A DNA stretch of 64,000 nucleotides, taken from the IMG/VR virus record IMGVR_UViG_3300033141_003544, positions 41,578 to 105,577 of that record, one strand, 5' to 3'. This DNA is from a virus. Position numbers and translations under genes: made by a program. The notes beneath the pieces were generated by a model. It was not told where the DNA came from, ran no database searches, and saw nothing but the letters and a program-made list of their open reading frames with translations. Positions 41,264 through 50,008 of the stretch are shown here, piece by piece. Positions within the stretch are counted from its first letter, which is position 1; each line of letters opens with the position of its first letter.

Positions 41264-41264
41264 C

Positions 41265-41756
41265 ATGGAACATTCAGAAAGAATTAACAAAAAAATTCAT
41301 GAATTAGCTCTTGAGATAGTTGATGTTCTTGAAGATCTCAGAGAGAACCCAAAAACTGATTTAACCGAAGACCTTGATCCAGAAGGGGAGCCTTATACAA
41401 ATTATGACAGATTGAAACACAATCTTGAGTTTGTTATGATATTGTTCAAAGCTCTTCATGGAACTTACGAAGACGGTTATCATAATTCAGAATTTAGGGG
41501 GGTTTATTTTGATAACTTCAAAAATTATATGATACTTGAGGAAGCCATAAAGTTTCAAGGTTTGTTTCTTGAGTTGTCTGATGTTGACCAGCAACGTGTT
41601 ATTAAAGCTATAACTCATGCATTAGGTTATTGTACTTCCTATAATATCAGAGGGACTTGGTTGGAAGATTGGTATGATACCAAAACTACCATATGTGAAG
41701 AAACAATTAAAAACCTTGAAAAGGGACTAAACCCAGAATGGGAAAAAGCAAAATGA
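41265..41756 (+). CDS. hypothetical protein (163 aa)
   Basis: Helical, acidic; HSERINKKIHELALEIVDVL start. Ends by ATGA overlap with the next gene. Not recognised. Confidence 0.6.
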   Translation: MEHSERINKKIHELALEIVDVLEDLRENPKTDLTEDLDPEGEPYTNYDRLKHNLEFVMILFKALHGTYEDGYHNSEFRGVYFDNFKNYMILEEAIKFQGLFLELSDVDQQRVIKAITHALGYCTSYNIRGTWLEDWYDTKTTICEETIKNLEKGLNPEWEKAK

Positions 41757-42028
41757 CATTCTATGAAACAAAGCAAAAGATCCTTCGGAATATAGAAAAA
41801 AGGAAAACACAGTTAATTCAAGAGGGGAATTACTATTATTTAAAAGAGAAAGTTTCCCAAATGGTATCAAATGACAATCTTTTGGAGCTTTATTTAAATT
41901 GTATAGTATTTAGAAACTTTATATTAGAACAATATAAGGAAACTCAACAGAAACAATTAAGTATTAACAAGCATACTAAGATAGTTATACCCTCACATAT
42001 AGTGTACAGAGGGTCATTAATAAAATAA
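41753..42028 (+). CDS. hypothetical protein (91 aa)
   Basis: ATG 41753 overlaps the previous stop; an in-frame ATG at 41738 is an alternative. Basic helical protein. Pieces of its start and middle recur fused at 44214-44256. Confidence 0.55.
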   Translation: MTFYETKQKILRNIEKRKTQLIQEGNYYYLKEKVSQMVSNDNLLELYLNCIVFRNFILEQYKETQQKQLSINKHTKIVIPSHIVYRGSLIK

Positions 42029-42039
42029 GGGGACATGAA

Positions 42040-42432
42040 GTGGTTAATTCGATTATCACTATAAAGAAAACGGAAGTCTCTAAGGAGTTATGGACTAAGT
42101 TTTTAAAAAAATTAGAAGCTAAAGAGACGGAACATAGTATAGATTCCGTCCATTTCACAATTAACTCATATAACGCTGGGGGGTTTGTATGGTATATATG
42201 TAATACAGAAAAACCAAAAAAGGAGTCCAAAATGGATTTAAAAACAAAACAGGAAAAAGATTGTTTCAAAGGAATTGATGAAACAATCGATTCAGTAGCC
42301 GAAAAACTCGATAGTGGAAAGTGGGAACTAGATAAGGCAAATGCAGTAGTGCTTCAATTAATCGGAAAAGTATTAATTGGAATAGGTATAATCTTGTCTG
42401 ATATAAGAGCCCATTTAGAAAAGGGGGCATAA
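42040..42432 (+). CDS. hypothetical protein with strong internal start (130 aa)
   Basis: GTG 42040 after AAGGGG. In frame at 42232 there is ATG preceded by AAAGGAGTCCAAA, a better site than the first, giving a 66-aa C-terminal helical protein (MDLKTKQEKDCFKGIDETID). Possibly two genes that have fused, or two products from one frame. Confidence 0.5.
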   Translation: MVNSIITIKKTEVSKELWTKFLKKLEAKETEHSIDSVHFTINSYNAGGFVWYICNTEKPKKESKMDLKTKQEKDCFKGIDETIDSVAEKLDSGKWELDKANAVVLQLIGKVLIGIGIILSDIRAHLEKGA

Positions 42433-42433
42433 C

Positions 42434-42802
42434 ATGAAAAAATTCTTACTATTGTCAGTGATATTCTTTTTTTGCAGCAATCCAGTAGCAATTCAAGAGT
42501 CAGAGTCCTTATTTGAATTGAGAGACATTTATCCTAATCCTTTCAAAGAGTTAACTGAAATTAGTATAGTTCTATTAGACGGGTCAGCCTTTCTCACCCT
42601 TAAAATTTATAATTCTCTGGGGGAGGAAGTCTGTATTCTCGAAGAAGATAGCTATTATAGTTGCATATCTAAAAAACAATTGGATTGGATCTTTAATCCA
42701 AAAGAATTCCACCTTCCTCAGGGTATTTATTTATGCAAAATCATAGCCAAAAAGGGGAGTTTGGAACAGAGTCTTTCTAAAAGAATAACTTATATAAAAT
42801 AG
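42434..42802 (+). CDS. secreted protein with YPNPF sorting-type (FlgD/T9SS CTD-like) domain
   Basis: 122 aa. A signal peptide (MKKFLLLSVIFFFCSNPVA) is followed by LRDIYPNPFKELTEISIVL, LKIYNSLGEEVCIL, W.F....LPQGIYLCKI and a final short strand. This is the Ig-like C-terminal domain used as a type IX secretion sorting signal, here without any cargo. AAAGGGGG site. Either a decoy for the host secretion system or a domestic cell-surface protein picked up from the host. Confidence 0.75.
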   Translation: MKKFLLLSVIFFFCSNPVAIQESESLFELRDIYPNPFKELTEISIVLLDGSAFLTLKIYNSLGEEVCILEEDSYYSCISKKQLDWIFNPKEFHLPQGIYLCKIIAKKGSLEQSLSKRITYIK

Positions 42803-42811
42803 GAGTCGTAA

Positions 42812-43198
42812 CATGAAAATTACAACTAAAACGTTAGGAGAATTTTTAATTAAACATGATAGAGCTCTGTCTGATTATACAGATTGTTCCCTTGGAGAAG
42901 ATCTATCTCCCCAGAAAGAGAATTTCCAGAAAAGTTAGTTATTGAAATTATGGAAAATCTTTCAACCATGTCCAAAAGAGTCTTAAAAGAGAATGGATAT
43001 TATTTGTTGGATAAGGTTTTATACTTTCCCAGTTGCGGTTCAAAGGAACATAAAGCTATTCCCAAATATTGGAGAGAGTTAGAAGAAATCTTTGGTCCTT
43101 TCGATGGGGAATGGACAGACTATGACCTTTATCCTATCTCAGATTTGTTAAGAGCTATTCATTATTTAGTTTCCGAAAATTTGATTAAGGAAACATGA
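42812..43198 (+). pseudogene. probable frameshifted gene
   Basis: ATG 42812 has GGAG upstream and starts MKITTKTLGEF-like. The reading that gives a family-like product (from 42884, FPWRRSISPEREFPEKLVIEIM...) is preceded by TGA and has no ribosome site. A frame change near 42870 is needed to join them. Product unknown; the C-terminal part is rich in Tyr and acidic residues. Confidence 0.45.
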
Positions 43199-43403
43199 AT
43201 AAAAAGGTTCTACATTCCTTCAGTTTTATATTTTTTTTGTATAAAACTTTTCTTAGAAAAGAATAACAAAAATACAATTCCGTAAAACGATTGAACTTGG
43301 TGAAATTCATGAATAAAATCCTTTTAATTGTCATTAGATCAGAGACAGCGAACTTTCCAATAATGATGGTTTTGGATGTGTTCCACAGCGTGTTAAAAGT
43401 ATG

Positions 43404-43432
43404 TTGCAAGTGGGAAAATGGTTTTGTATATT
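43404..43432 (+). promoter_or_regulatory. promoter, TTGCAA-17-TATATT (repeat module copy 2)
   Basis: -35 at 43404-43409, -10 at 43427-43432, within the repeated block. The 300 bases before it (43199-43494) hold no gene with a ribosome site. Confidence 0.8.
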
Positions 43433-43494
43433 AAAACAAAAAAGGTTTTTTGATTAAGTGAAATTTCCATTCAAAAAAAGAAAGGAGCTTACTA

Positions 43495-43758
43495 ATGGAA
43501 ACACCAAAAATTGTTCAACAAGTGATTGATAATTGCGAATCTGGATATTTTGAAAGGGACACAGAACAGATCGCAAAAACATTAGGCATTTTTGGAATAA
43601 AAGGAGATAATCCTAATTTGGATAAACTCCTTGAATTTACAAGTGTTTTACTCCAAACGTTTATGACACTTCAAAGTGAGTATAAGTATGTAACGGAAAC
43701 TCCAATTGCACGTTTAATTGAAACGTCCTATAAACAAGGATCTAATGCAAGAAAGTAA
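43495..43758 (+). CDS. hypothetical protein (87 aa)
   Basis: AAAGGAGC site. Helical,METPKIVQQVIDNCES start. Not recognised. Confidence 0.6.
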   Translation: METPKIVQQVIDNCESGYFERDTEQIAKTLGIFGIKGDNPNLDKLLEFTSVLLQTFMTLQSEYKYVTETPIARLIETSYKQGSNARK

Positions 43759-43772
43759 AAAGGAGTCATAAT

Positions 43773-44207
43773 ATGAAAAATTGGGATGAGTCGGCTGGCG
43801 AATTTACTGGACAACCAGATGAAACATTTAACAGTTGCTTTATTGAAGAATTAATGAAAATAACTAAAAATAACTGGCTTGTATTTCAACGAGTAGGTAA
43901 TAAAGCTCAGTTATTGGTGGCTCACGAAGCAGGTTTAACAAGTAAAAGGTTGTTTGGGCTTCCAGAAGTTATTGAAACTAAAAACTGTTTTTGGAATAAC
44001 GGAGATCCTATAAAAGGAAAACTGTTTTATGAGTGGGAACTTGATCCAGATAAGAGTGGAATACTTATAGTGTGGGATCATGATTTAGGGGACGTAGTTG
44101 TTGATACAGTTGATATAGAAGTAGTAGAAAAGTTTATCGATAATGAAGACTCTGACTTTTTTCCAGAAAAAGTATGTGAAAATGTTTATTTCTCCTATAT
44201 AATATAG
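43773..44207 (+). CDS. hypothetical protein (144 aa)
   Basis: AAGGAGTC site. Acidic alpha/beta protein (WDESAGEFTGQPDETF). Not recognised. Confidence 0.6.
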   Translation: MKNWDESAGEFTGQPDETFNSCFIEELMKITKNNWLVFQRVGNKAQLLVAHEAGLTSKRLFGLPEVIETKNCFWNNGDPIKGKLFYEWELDPDKSGILIVWDHDLGDVVVDTVDIEVVEKFIDNEDSDFFPEKVCENVYFSYII

Positions 44208-44213
44208 AAAAGC

Positions 44214-44256
44214 GAAAAAGCAAAATGACAATCTTTTGGAACTTTATTTTGAAAAG
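44214..44256 (+). repeat. deletion-fused fragment of the 41753-42028 gene
   Basis: GAAAAAGCAAAATGACA (as at 41741) runs directly into ATCTTTTGGAACTTTATTT (as at 41878). The join is at a shared AAATGACA, as from recombination between short repeats. Confidence 0.6.
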
Positions 44257-44264
44257 GATTGATT

Positions 44265-44480
44265 ATGAATAAAGATCATGAGTGTAGAAAACACTTTAAG
44301 GCTTATGGTGGGCAAGCTATAACAAGCGAAGCATTTTTTAGAAATGGTAAAAGGGTTAACCTTTACCCTTATTCAAAAAGAGCTTCAATTAAAGTAAAAG
44401 GTTTTTGTACTGTATGTGGACGTAAATTACAAAAAGCTTTTATTATAGGGAAAAGGGAAACTACTCTGAATATTTTATAA
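44265..44480 (+). CDS. hypothetical zinc-type protein (71 aa)
   Basis: ATG 44265 with AAAGGATTG. HECRKHF near the start and FCTVCGRK later could bind one zinc. Basic. Not recognised. Confidence 0.55.
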   Translation: MNKDHECRKHFKAYGGQAITSEAFFRNGKRVNLYPYSKRASIKVKGFCTVCGRKLQKAFIIGKRETTLNIL

Positions 44481-44495
44481 GATAAGGAGCATATC

Positions 44496-44720
44496 ATGAT
44501 AAGTACTTATAAAGTATTTTTTATAGAGAAGCCAGAACCAGAAGTGTTTTCAGCTTCTAACTGGACTTTTGAGGCTATAACAGTTCGTTTTTTTAATTCG
44601 TTAGGTTCTCTTACAAGAGAATATCCTACGGAAAAGATTTTGAGGATTGAAACAGATAGTGCCTATTACTTTTTTGACAATACTAAAGTAGTAGGTAGAA
44701 TGCTTAAAGATATAAACTGA
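44496..44720 (+). CDS. hypothetical protein (74 aa)
   Basis: AAGGAGC site. Beta-rich, ISTYKVFFIEKPEPE start. Not recognised. Confidence 0.6.
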   Translation: MISTYKVFFIEKPEPEVFSASNWTFEAITVRFFNSLGSLTREYPTEKILRIETDSAYYFFDNTKVVGRMLKDIN

Positions 44721-44734
44721 AAGGAGAACTAATC

Positions 44735-45103
44735 ATGAGTAAGTTTGAAGATTATCTCGAAAGAGACGACCATGTCTTAACCTCAGTAGAGGAGGTCAGA
44801 GAACATTGTACTGATGAATCTTTGGGGGGGAATGCAAATTGGCCTCTTGACCGTATTAATGAAGTATTAAAAGCTTCCAATGGTAAACTGAGATTTAAGT
44901 ATTATTTTCATGGTGGGGACGAAGAAACTGGCTGTCATGTATTTGAATATGACACTTGGTGTGATGACAAAGAATTGACTGATAAAGAATGGGAAAGCTT
45001 AAAAGAGATCCTTACTCGGGAACAGGAAGTAATGCATAATCCTACTCCTTCTTTTTGTCTTTGTTTAGGTTCGCTTTGGCATTTTGTACCTTACAATCTT
45101 TAA
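44735..45103 (+). CDS. hypothetical protein (122 aa)
   Basis: AAAGGAG site. KYYFHGGDEETGCHVFEYDTWCDD and a C-terminal CLCLGSLWHF. Not recognised. Confidence 0.6.
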   Translation: MSKFEDYLERDDHVLTSVEEVREHCTDESLGGNANWPLDRINEVLKASNGKLRFKYYFHGGDEETGCHVFEYDTWCDDKELTDKEWESLKEILTREQEVMHNPTPSFCLCLGSLWHFVPYNL

Positions 45104-45123
45104 ATATATAAGGAGAACCGATT

Positions 45124-45387
45124 ATGAGTACAGTAGTTAGAGAGCACACCAGAAGCAAAAATGAATGTGCCAAAACCAGATCGTTGAATAATCCTTATGA
45201 AATCTGGGTTAACTCCCAGGACTGGGAGTGGCGAGTATTGAAAAAATACCAGTCTCCTAAAAATGAAGTAAAGAATCCTTATGCACGTTGGTTTTGTGCG
45301 GTAAAATCTCCATTTACTTTTGGATCTTGGGAATACGGAGATGTTTATGTCAGAGAAATAATAAACAGTGCTTATAAGCTTAGATGA
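45124..45387 (+). CDS. hypothetical protein (87 aa)
   Basis: AAGGAG site. Trp-rich (WVNSQDWEWRVLKKYQSP, ARWFCAVKSP, TFGSWEYGDVYVRE). Looks like a small phage protein of the 'W..vlkkyq.p..e..n.yArW' type. Function unknown. Confidence 0.65.
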   Translation: MSTVVREHTRSKNECAKTRSLNNPYEIWVNSQDWEWRVLKKYQSPKNEVKNPYARWFCAVKSPFTFGSWEYGDVYVREIINSAYKLR

Positions 45388-45947
45388 AAACGAATTTAGT
45401 TAATCCAGCCATAAATACCCGAAGAAAATAAGAAAAGCTTGTCGTTCTTGAATTGTTGTTGATACCAAAATCTTAGACATAAAAAACAACTCCCTTCTTA
45501 AATTATTTCTTTGATTCAGCAGAGTCAAAGAAATAATTTCGTGTCTCTCTTTAACCATCCATAAATTGAGACAGCGAACTTTTTTATTTTAACAAAAATT
45601 TTACCAGATATTCTTTGGATATAAGAGAACATTCCATATGGTTAGTCTTTTTTAATGACCTCAATATAACCTTAGTAAAAATAAACTTTTAAATCAAAAA
45701 TTTTAACCGATAATCTTTAGATATAAGGAAACATTCTATTTTTTTATTCATTTTTTAATGACTTCAATACAGTCTTAAAAATTACCTACCTATTGTCCTA
45801 AGTTATGTCTAGACATAATTTTGTACTATCTCTTTTTTTTGATTTTGTCCTACTTTACCAAACAATAGCCAAAAATTTTGGCCAATTGTTATCGGCTTTT
45901 TGGCCGGTTTTTTGTTTAAGTGTGTTAGACAGCGTGTTAAAAGTATG
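45388..45947 (+). other. non-coding spacer with repeats and hairpins
   Basis: No supported gene. A 15-bp perfect hairpin AAATTATTTCTTTGA/TCAAAGAAATAATTT lies at 45500-45539. A 75-bp imperfect direct repeat (45601-45675 and 45700-45776, sharing GATATAAG.GAACATTC and TTTTTTAATGAC.TCAATA) follows. Two hairpins close the region at 45861-45906. Confidence 0.65.
45861..45912 (+). terminator. double hairpin with T-run
   Basis: First hairpin AACAATaGCCAAAA/TTTTGGCcaATTGTT (45861-45890). Then CGGC/GCCG (45893-45906) followed by GTTTTTTG. Ends the preceding plus-strand transcript before the next promoter. Confidence 0.6.
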
Positions 45948-45976
45948 TTGCAAGTGTGAAAATGGTTTTGTATATT
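45948..45976 (+). promoter_or_regulatory. promoter, TTGCAA-17-TATATT (repeat module copy 3)
   Basis: -35 at 45948-45953, -10 at 45971-45976, third copy of the repeated block that also precedes 39653 and 43495. Confidence 0.8.
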
Positions 45977-46030
45977 AAAACAAAAAATATGTTTAGATAA
46001 TAATGCCAACCTCAAGAGTGGAGTTGAAAA

Positions 46031-46249
46031 ATGGAAGCAAGAAAAATAGTAAAAGTTAAGAAGCTAACTAAAAGTAGAAAAGAAGATAGCTTGAAAAGGA
46101 ATTGGCCAGGAGAATGGAGAGATAAAAATTATTATATCAGACAGGAGAAAGAAGGGGTTATGCAGTATGATAAAACAAGAAATGGAGAAACCAAGTTTGT
46201 AGATTTTAAAACAAGGGAAAATATTTCCCTAATATCAATTGAATTATAA
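46031..46249 (+). CDS. basic protein, paralogue of the zinc-finger protein at 39653 (72 aa)
   Basis: MEARKIVKVKKLTKSRKEDS, NWPGEWRDKNYYIRQEK and VDFKTRENIS correspond to the first 85 residues of the 39653 protein; the zinc finger is missing. Both genes follow a copy of the same promoter block. Confidence 0.6.
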   Translation: MEARKIVKVKKLTKSRKEDSLKRNWPGEWRDKNYYIRQEKEGVMQYDKTRNGETKFVDFKTRENISLISIEL

Positions 46250-46265
46250 AAGAAAGGAGCTTACC

Positions 46266-46544
46266 ATGTTAACAAAAGAAAGAATTGCAGATTTAAAAGA
46301 GAACGGTCCTGGATATGTTAGAGAAGAATTACATATCACAATAGTTGATACAGTTCGGTCATTAATGGAAGTGTTACAATTAGAGTTGTTTGACGACGGA
46401 CTGGCTTATGGAGACCAAGGTTCAAGAGAATTAATGAAAAAAACAATTGACATGATGGATAGGTTTTTTGACTATCATGAATGGAAAAACAGTCAACATG
46501 ATATTGAATGGGTTAAGAAAAATAACCCAGAAGTTTTATTATAA
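46266..46544 (+). CDS. hypothetical protein (92 aa)
   Basis: ATG 46266 with AAAGGAGC. Acidic helical. A 9-codon ORF with AAAGGAG (46558-46587) follows before the next gene. Not recognised. Confidence 0.6.
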   Translation: MLTKERIADLKENGPGYVREELHITIVDTVRSLMEVLQLELFDDGLAYGDQGSRELMKKTIDMMDRFFDYHEWKNSQHDIEWVKKNNPEVLL

Positions 46545-46604
46545 AAAGGAGATAGTTATGCAGACATTTATGCAAAATGAATTATAAAAGAAAGGAGCAG
46601 AGCC

Positions 46605-46913
46605 ATGGTAACAAAGGAAGAATTAGAAGTAGCATTCAATAATTGGAAAGCAAGTGAACTTACAGAAGTTGATTTGTTAAAAATTATTGAGGCTAACGTT
46701 CAAACCCCTGGTAGTGAGTATGATTGCTTTCTTGAGGGGTTTGAAGGCGATCTTGATGTAGTAGATGATTTGGAAGAAGTGTTTCGATTTGGAAGACTGG
46801 ATAACTGGGATATGGAAGATCTTTTATTCTGGTTAAATAATGATGATCCAGACTTCAAGTTCAAAGACGAGCTTATTGACTGGCTTGAAGGTTATGTCGA
46901 GCCAGTCAAATAA
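46605..46913 (+). CDS. hypothetical acidic protein (102 aa)
   Basis: AAAGGAGC site. Very acidic (DLDVVDDLEEVF, NNDDPDFKFKDE). Charge suggests DNA mimicry, but no family recognised. Confidence 0.55.
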   Translation: MVTKEELEVAFNNWKASELTEVDLLKIIEANVQTPGSEYDCFLEGFEGDLDVVDDLEEVFRFGRLDNWDMEDLLFWLNNDDPDFKFKDELIDWLEGYVEPVK

Positions 46914-46933
46914 ACAAAGAAAGGAGCAGAACC

Positions 46934-47344
46934 ATGATTTCAACAAAAATGTTGAGAAGGAAACATGCCCAATTTAGTGATATTGAAGGAATAATTGCTA
47001 AGCTGGGAAAGAAAGGTTTCCAGATAAGTTATGAAGATTTACAAGATGGGTCTGAGCCGTCTTGGATAATCAAAGCAAGAGAAGGGAACGATCCTGCTGC
47101 AAGAATTGAAAAAATTACAAAAGAGTTTATTGAGTCTTGCATAGATTGGTACAAAGGAGATGAACATTGGCAAGAATTAATGAAAGATGAACCCATGCCA
47201 ACTGTAGGGGATACAAGTTATGATATAGTAATACCCAAGAAAAGTTGGATAGGGGAATATATGCTTGTTGTGTTAAGTTGGGATCACAACCCTGAAATGT
47301 TAAGAGAAATAATACCTTTGTTCAGGTATTATGAATATCACTAA
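46934..47344 (+). CDS. hypothetical protein (136 aa), paralogue of 50009-50620
   Basis: The C-terminus IPKKSWIGEYMLVVLSWDHN...IIPLFRYYEYH matches VPKKEWEGEYVLAVSNWDFS...IAPLFRYVYSL of the minus-strand gene at 50009. The N-terminal IEGIIAKLGKKGFQISYEDL also fits. AAAGGAGC site. Function unknown. Confidence 0.65.
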   Translation: MISTKMLRRKHAQFSDIEGIIAKLGKKGFQISYEDLQDGSEPSWIIKAREGNDPAARIEKITKEFIESCIDWYKGDEHWQELMKDEPMPTVGDTSYDIVIPKKSWIGEYMLVVLSWDHNPEMLREIIPLFRYYEYH

Positions 47345-47364
47345 ACAAGGAAAGGAAATGAACT

Positions 47365-47730
47365 ATGAGTGATGAAAACTATGATTACTTAAGTGCCATT
47401 AAAGCTGATGTAAATGGTATCGGAGAACACCTGCTTTCAATGGCAAAAAAGATTAATGAAACAAGAGTTCATGAAGATGAAATGGACTGTATGACCGCTT
47501 TTGGGGAATTTGTTTGTTGTGCTCTAAAGGAGATTTCAATCAGTATAGGAATTAAAGCTATGCCGAATGATCCTTACCGTGATAAGAATAGAGTTGCTTT
47601 TCAAGAGGCTTATGAGCCAGTAGAGGATTTAGTTGAGTATTTTACAGACGAGATTTTTGAAGGTGGAGATGATATTTCCGTTTTTAACAAGATTATTAAA
47701 GAATTATCAGAGCAAAAAGCCAAGAAATAA
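47365..47730 (+). CDS. hypothetical protein (121 aa)
   Basis: GGAAAGGAAATGAACT upstream. Helical, acidic. Not recognised. Confidence 0.6.
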   Translation: MSDENYDYLSAIKADVNGIGEHLLSMAKKINETRVHEDEMDCMTAFGEFVCCALKEISISIGIKAMPNDPYRDKNRVAFQEAYEPVEDLVEYFTDEIFEGGDDISVFNKIIKELSEQKAKK

Positions 47731-47767
47731 TTGTATACAACTTAATGGTAAAAGGAAGGAGCTTATC

Positions 47768-48112
47768 ATGCAAGTTTTTTGCACAAAGGATTTAGAAAAG
47801 TTAGCCGAGTTTGAAAAAGGTGAGTATAATTATACCTTTGACGAACCAGGTTGGATTGTACCAATTATTAAAAGGATTGTGGATTTTTCCCCAGATTATT
47901 CTTTCGGTGGATATATCAGAGTAGATAACGATGATGAAGGTAATGGATTTGACGGGATTATGATTATTAATAATGCTGACACAATTGCCAAAGAATCTGA
48001 ATTCAAAACTTTTGTCAAAGAACTTTTTGAGAATCCAGAATGTTTACAACCCACCCCATCAGTAATTGATGTATGTGGTGCAATATTCATTTATGCCCCA
48101 TTTCAGGTATAA
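47768..48112 (+). CDS. hypothetical acidic protein (114 aa)
   Basis: ATG 47768 with GGAAGGAGC. Acidic alpha/beta protein (VDNDDEGNGFDGIMIINN). Not recognised. Confidence 0.6.
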   Translation: MQVFCTKDLEKLAEFEKGEYNYTFDEPGWIVPIIKRIVDFSPDYSFGGYIRVDNDDEGNGFDGIMIINNADTIAKESEFKTFVKELFENPECLQPTPSVIDVCGAIFIYAPFQV

Positions 48113-48132
48113 AACAAGAAAGGAGATTAATC

Positions 48133-48543
48133 ATGCTAAGATTTAAAAGTGAAAGTATCAAAAAGAGAGTTTCTAATCTTGATACACATGGAGATGAAAT
48201 TGTTGATGTACTTCAGGTATTGCATGAATGGAGTATACAAGAAGATTATCCAGTAATAATAACTGGCGCTGGTCAAAAACCGGAGAAATATAGTGCATAC
48301 ATTGATTTTGAATTTGATGAAGATCTTCAGTTTGAAAATAACCTTGATAATATATTTGAAAGGTTTCATTTGAAGATGTTTTCCAATGGTAGGTATATTG
48401 ACTTGCCTTATAATGAAAGCTCTATTATTGGTAATCCAGTTGATAGAGATTTTGATAATCACTTTCAGTCATATTATTATGAGTATGAAATAATAGGTAA
48501 AACTGTCAGGTTACTTTTCGGATTTGATGATTCTACAAGATAA
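48133..48543 (+). CDS. hypothetical protein (136 aa)
   Basis: ATG 48133 with AAAGGAG. Beta-rich, acidic; last gene of the plus block. Not recognised. Confidence 0.6.
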   Translation: MLRFKSESIKKRVSNLDTHGDEIVDVLQVLHEWSIQEDYPVIITGAGQKPEKYSAYIDFEFDEDLQFENNLDNIFERFHLKMFSNGRYIDLPYNESSIIGNPVDRDFDNHFQSYYYEYEIIGKTVRLLFGFDDSTR

Positions 48544-49217
48544 AAGAGCAGACATTATGAGTAGGAAATCAGATATGCATACGGCAATACGATCTAAAGA
48601 GAAAAACACTGAATGAACAAAAGATTTGAAACAACGTAGAGATATTCGAAAGAAAGATAACAAAAACGTTGTGGCTTTTTGAAAGGATCTGAAGTAATAA
48701 ACCCTAATACAGGGGCACTATTAATTTTAATTTAACACCATCTTATAATAGATAAAGCTTACCTGTAAAAGAACTTATAAGGAAAACTTATAAGAAAGAA
48801 CACTGAAACACTCTACAAATCATTCGACCAAAAATCACTTCTCATCACACCCTATGTATAACAATGTATAACAATGTATAACAATGTATAACAATCAGTA
48901 CCTGACCAAGTTGAATAATATTTTTCCCTATATATAGCATAGGATTTCAACTATGTGGCTAAATCAAAAAAATTCTGGGATATTTGACCTGATACCCAGT
49001 GGATATAAGGAAACAGACCATTATTAAAAAATTCCGAAATAAGAGCAGTTTTTTCGATACCCTATAAAATACCAGGTATTTGTAATAAAACTGTCCCAAA
49101 CACCCCTCTATGGAATCCTGACGCTATCTTTTGAATGGGTACAGTACCCTCTTTTAAAAGAAATAAAATTATACTCCTTCTTAAGGGTGTATTCTTTCCG
49201 TGTATAAAACTACTCCT

Positions 49218-49273
49218 TATACGCGTGTATATGCGCACACGCGTACGTATATACGTGTATGTACGCGCGTATA
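49218..49273. repeat. 56-bp perfect purine/pyrimidine-alternating tract
   Basis: Every step alternates Y-R across TATACGCGTGTATATGCG...GTACGCGCGTATA. Contains several CGCG and GTGT runs, favourable for Z-DNA. A second 30-bp alternating tract lies at 49307-49336. Confidence 0.8.
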
Positions 49274-49946
49274 GTAACAATCTCATACTTTAAAACTTAT
49301 GTTCTCTGCATGCATATATATGTGTACATATATATGAACATGAAATAGCTCTTATAAATAAGGGAACATACTTTCTTATAAGCTTTTATATTAAGATTTT
49401 CATACCAACAGACCATCCACTTGGTATTATTGAGATATAAGGAAACAGACCGTCTTATAGACCATATTTGTATAAGTCCTCTTAAACCTTGTGAAAACAA
49501 ACCTTTAGCTAAACTTTAATCAGAAACGTTATGGATAACACACAATGTGTTCATTAGCACTCACTAAAACCTCCTTGTAGCACTAAACACATTAGTGTTC
49601 ATTTAACACAGATTAAAACACTAATGTGACACTAGAGTGTATACTCATGCCGACAGACCAAAACTTGACCTGATATCTTGTGGAAATAAGCGACCAACAG
49701 ACCAAGAAAGTTAACCTCCCCTCAGACGAAAAACTATTACCGCTGTCTATCCAACTATCTCTGTTGAGTAACCGACAGACCAACCAAGTCTAGACAGCGT
49801 GCCAAATTTCCACGCGAAAACTGGACGAAATAAGGAACCTTGGATATGAAGTAAAAAAAATAAAATAATTTTTATTTTTTTATTTTTTTAATCAGTTTTA
49901 ATTTTTATTTTTTTTAAACAATTTTGATTTTTATTTTTGGACACAA

Positions 49947-49983
49947 AAAAACACCGTACACAATAACAGTGTACGGTGTTTTT
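49947..49983. terminator. bidirectional intrinsic terminator
   Basis: 15-bp perfect stem AAAAACACCGTACAC/GTGTACGGTGTTTTT with a 7-nt loop, A-run on one side and T-run on the other. Stops the minus transcript 26 bases after the 50009 gene and any plus-strand readthrough. Confidence 0.88.
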
Positions 49984-50008
49984 GTTTCCCAGATTGGCTA
50001 TAAGGGTA

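Larger units (their letters stand above)
48544..50008. other. 1.46-kb non-coding convergent spacer
   Basis: No frame with a credible start. Holds four tandem TGTATAACAA units (48855-48894), Z-DNA-type tracts, an inverted repeat CACATTAGTGTT/AACACTAATGTG (49588-49628), at least six ACAGACC copies (near 49011, 49409, 49446, 49654, 49692, 49771) and GATATAAGGAAACA copies. It separates plus and minus transcription. Could be an origin, packaging or termination zone. Confidence 0.7.

Noticed and set aside
48557-48616. 19-aa ORF after the last plus-strand early gene
   Set aside because: Weak ribosome site and no similarity to anything; treated as part of the non-coding spacer.
48855-48894. Short tandem units as a CRISPR array
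   Set aside because: Ten-base units are directly adjacent with no spacers, and no cas genes are present.
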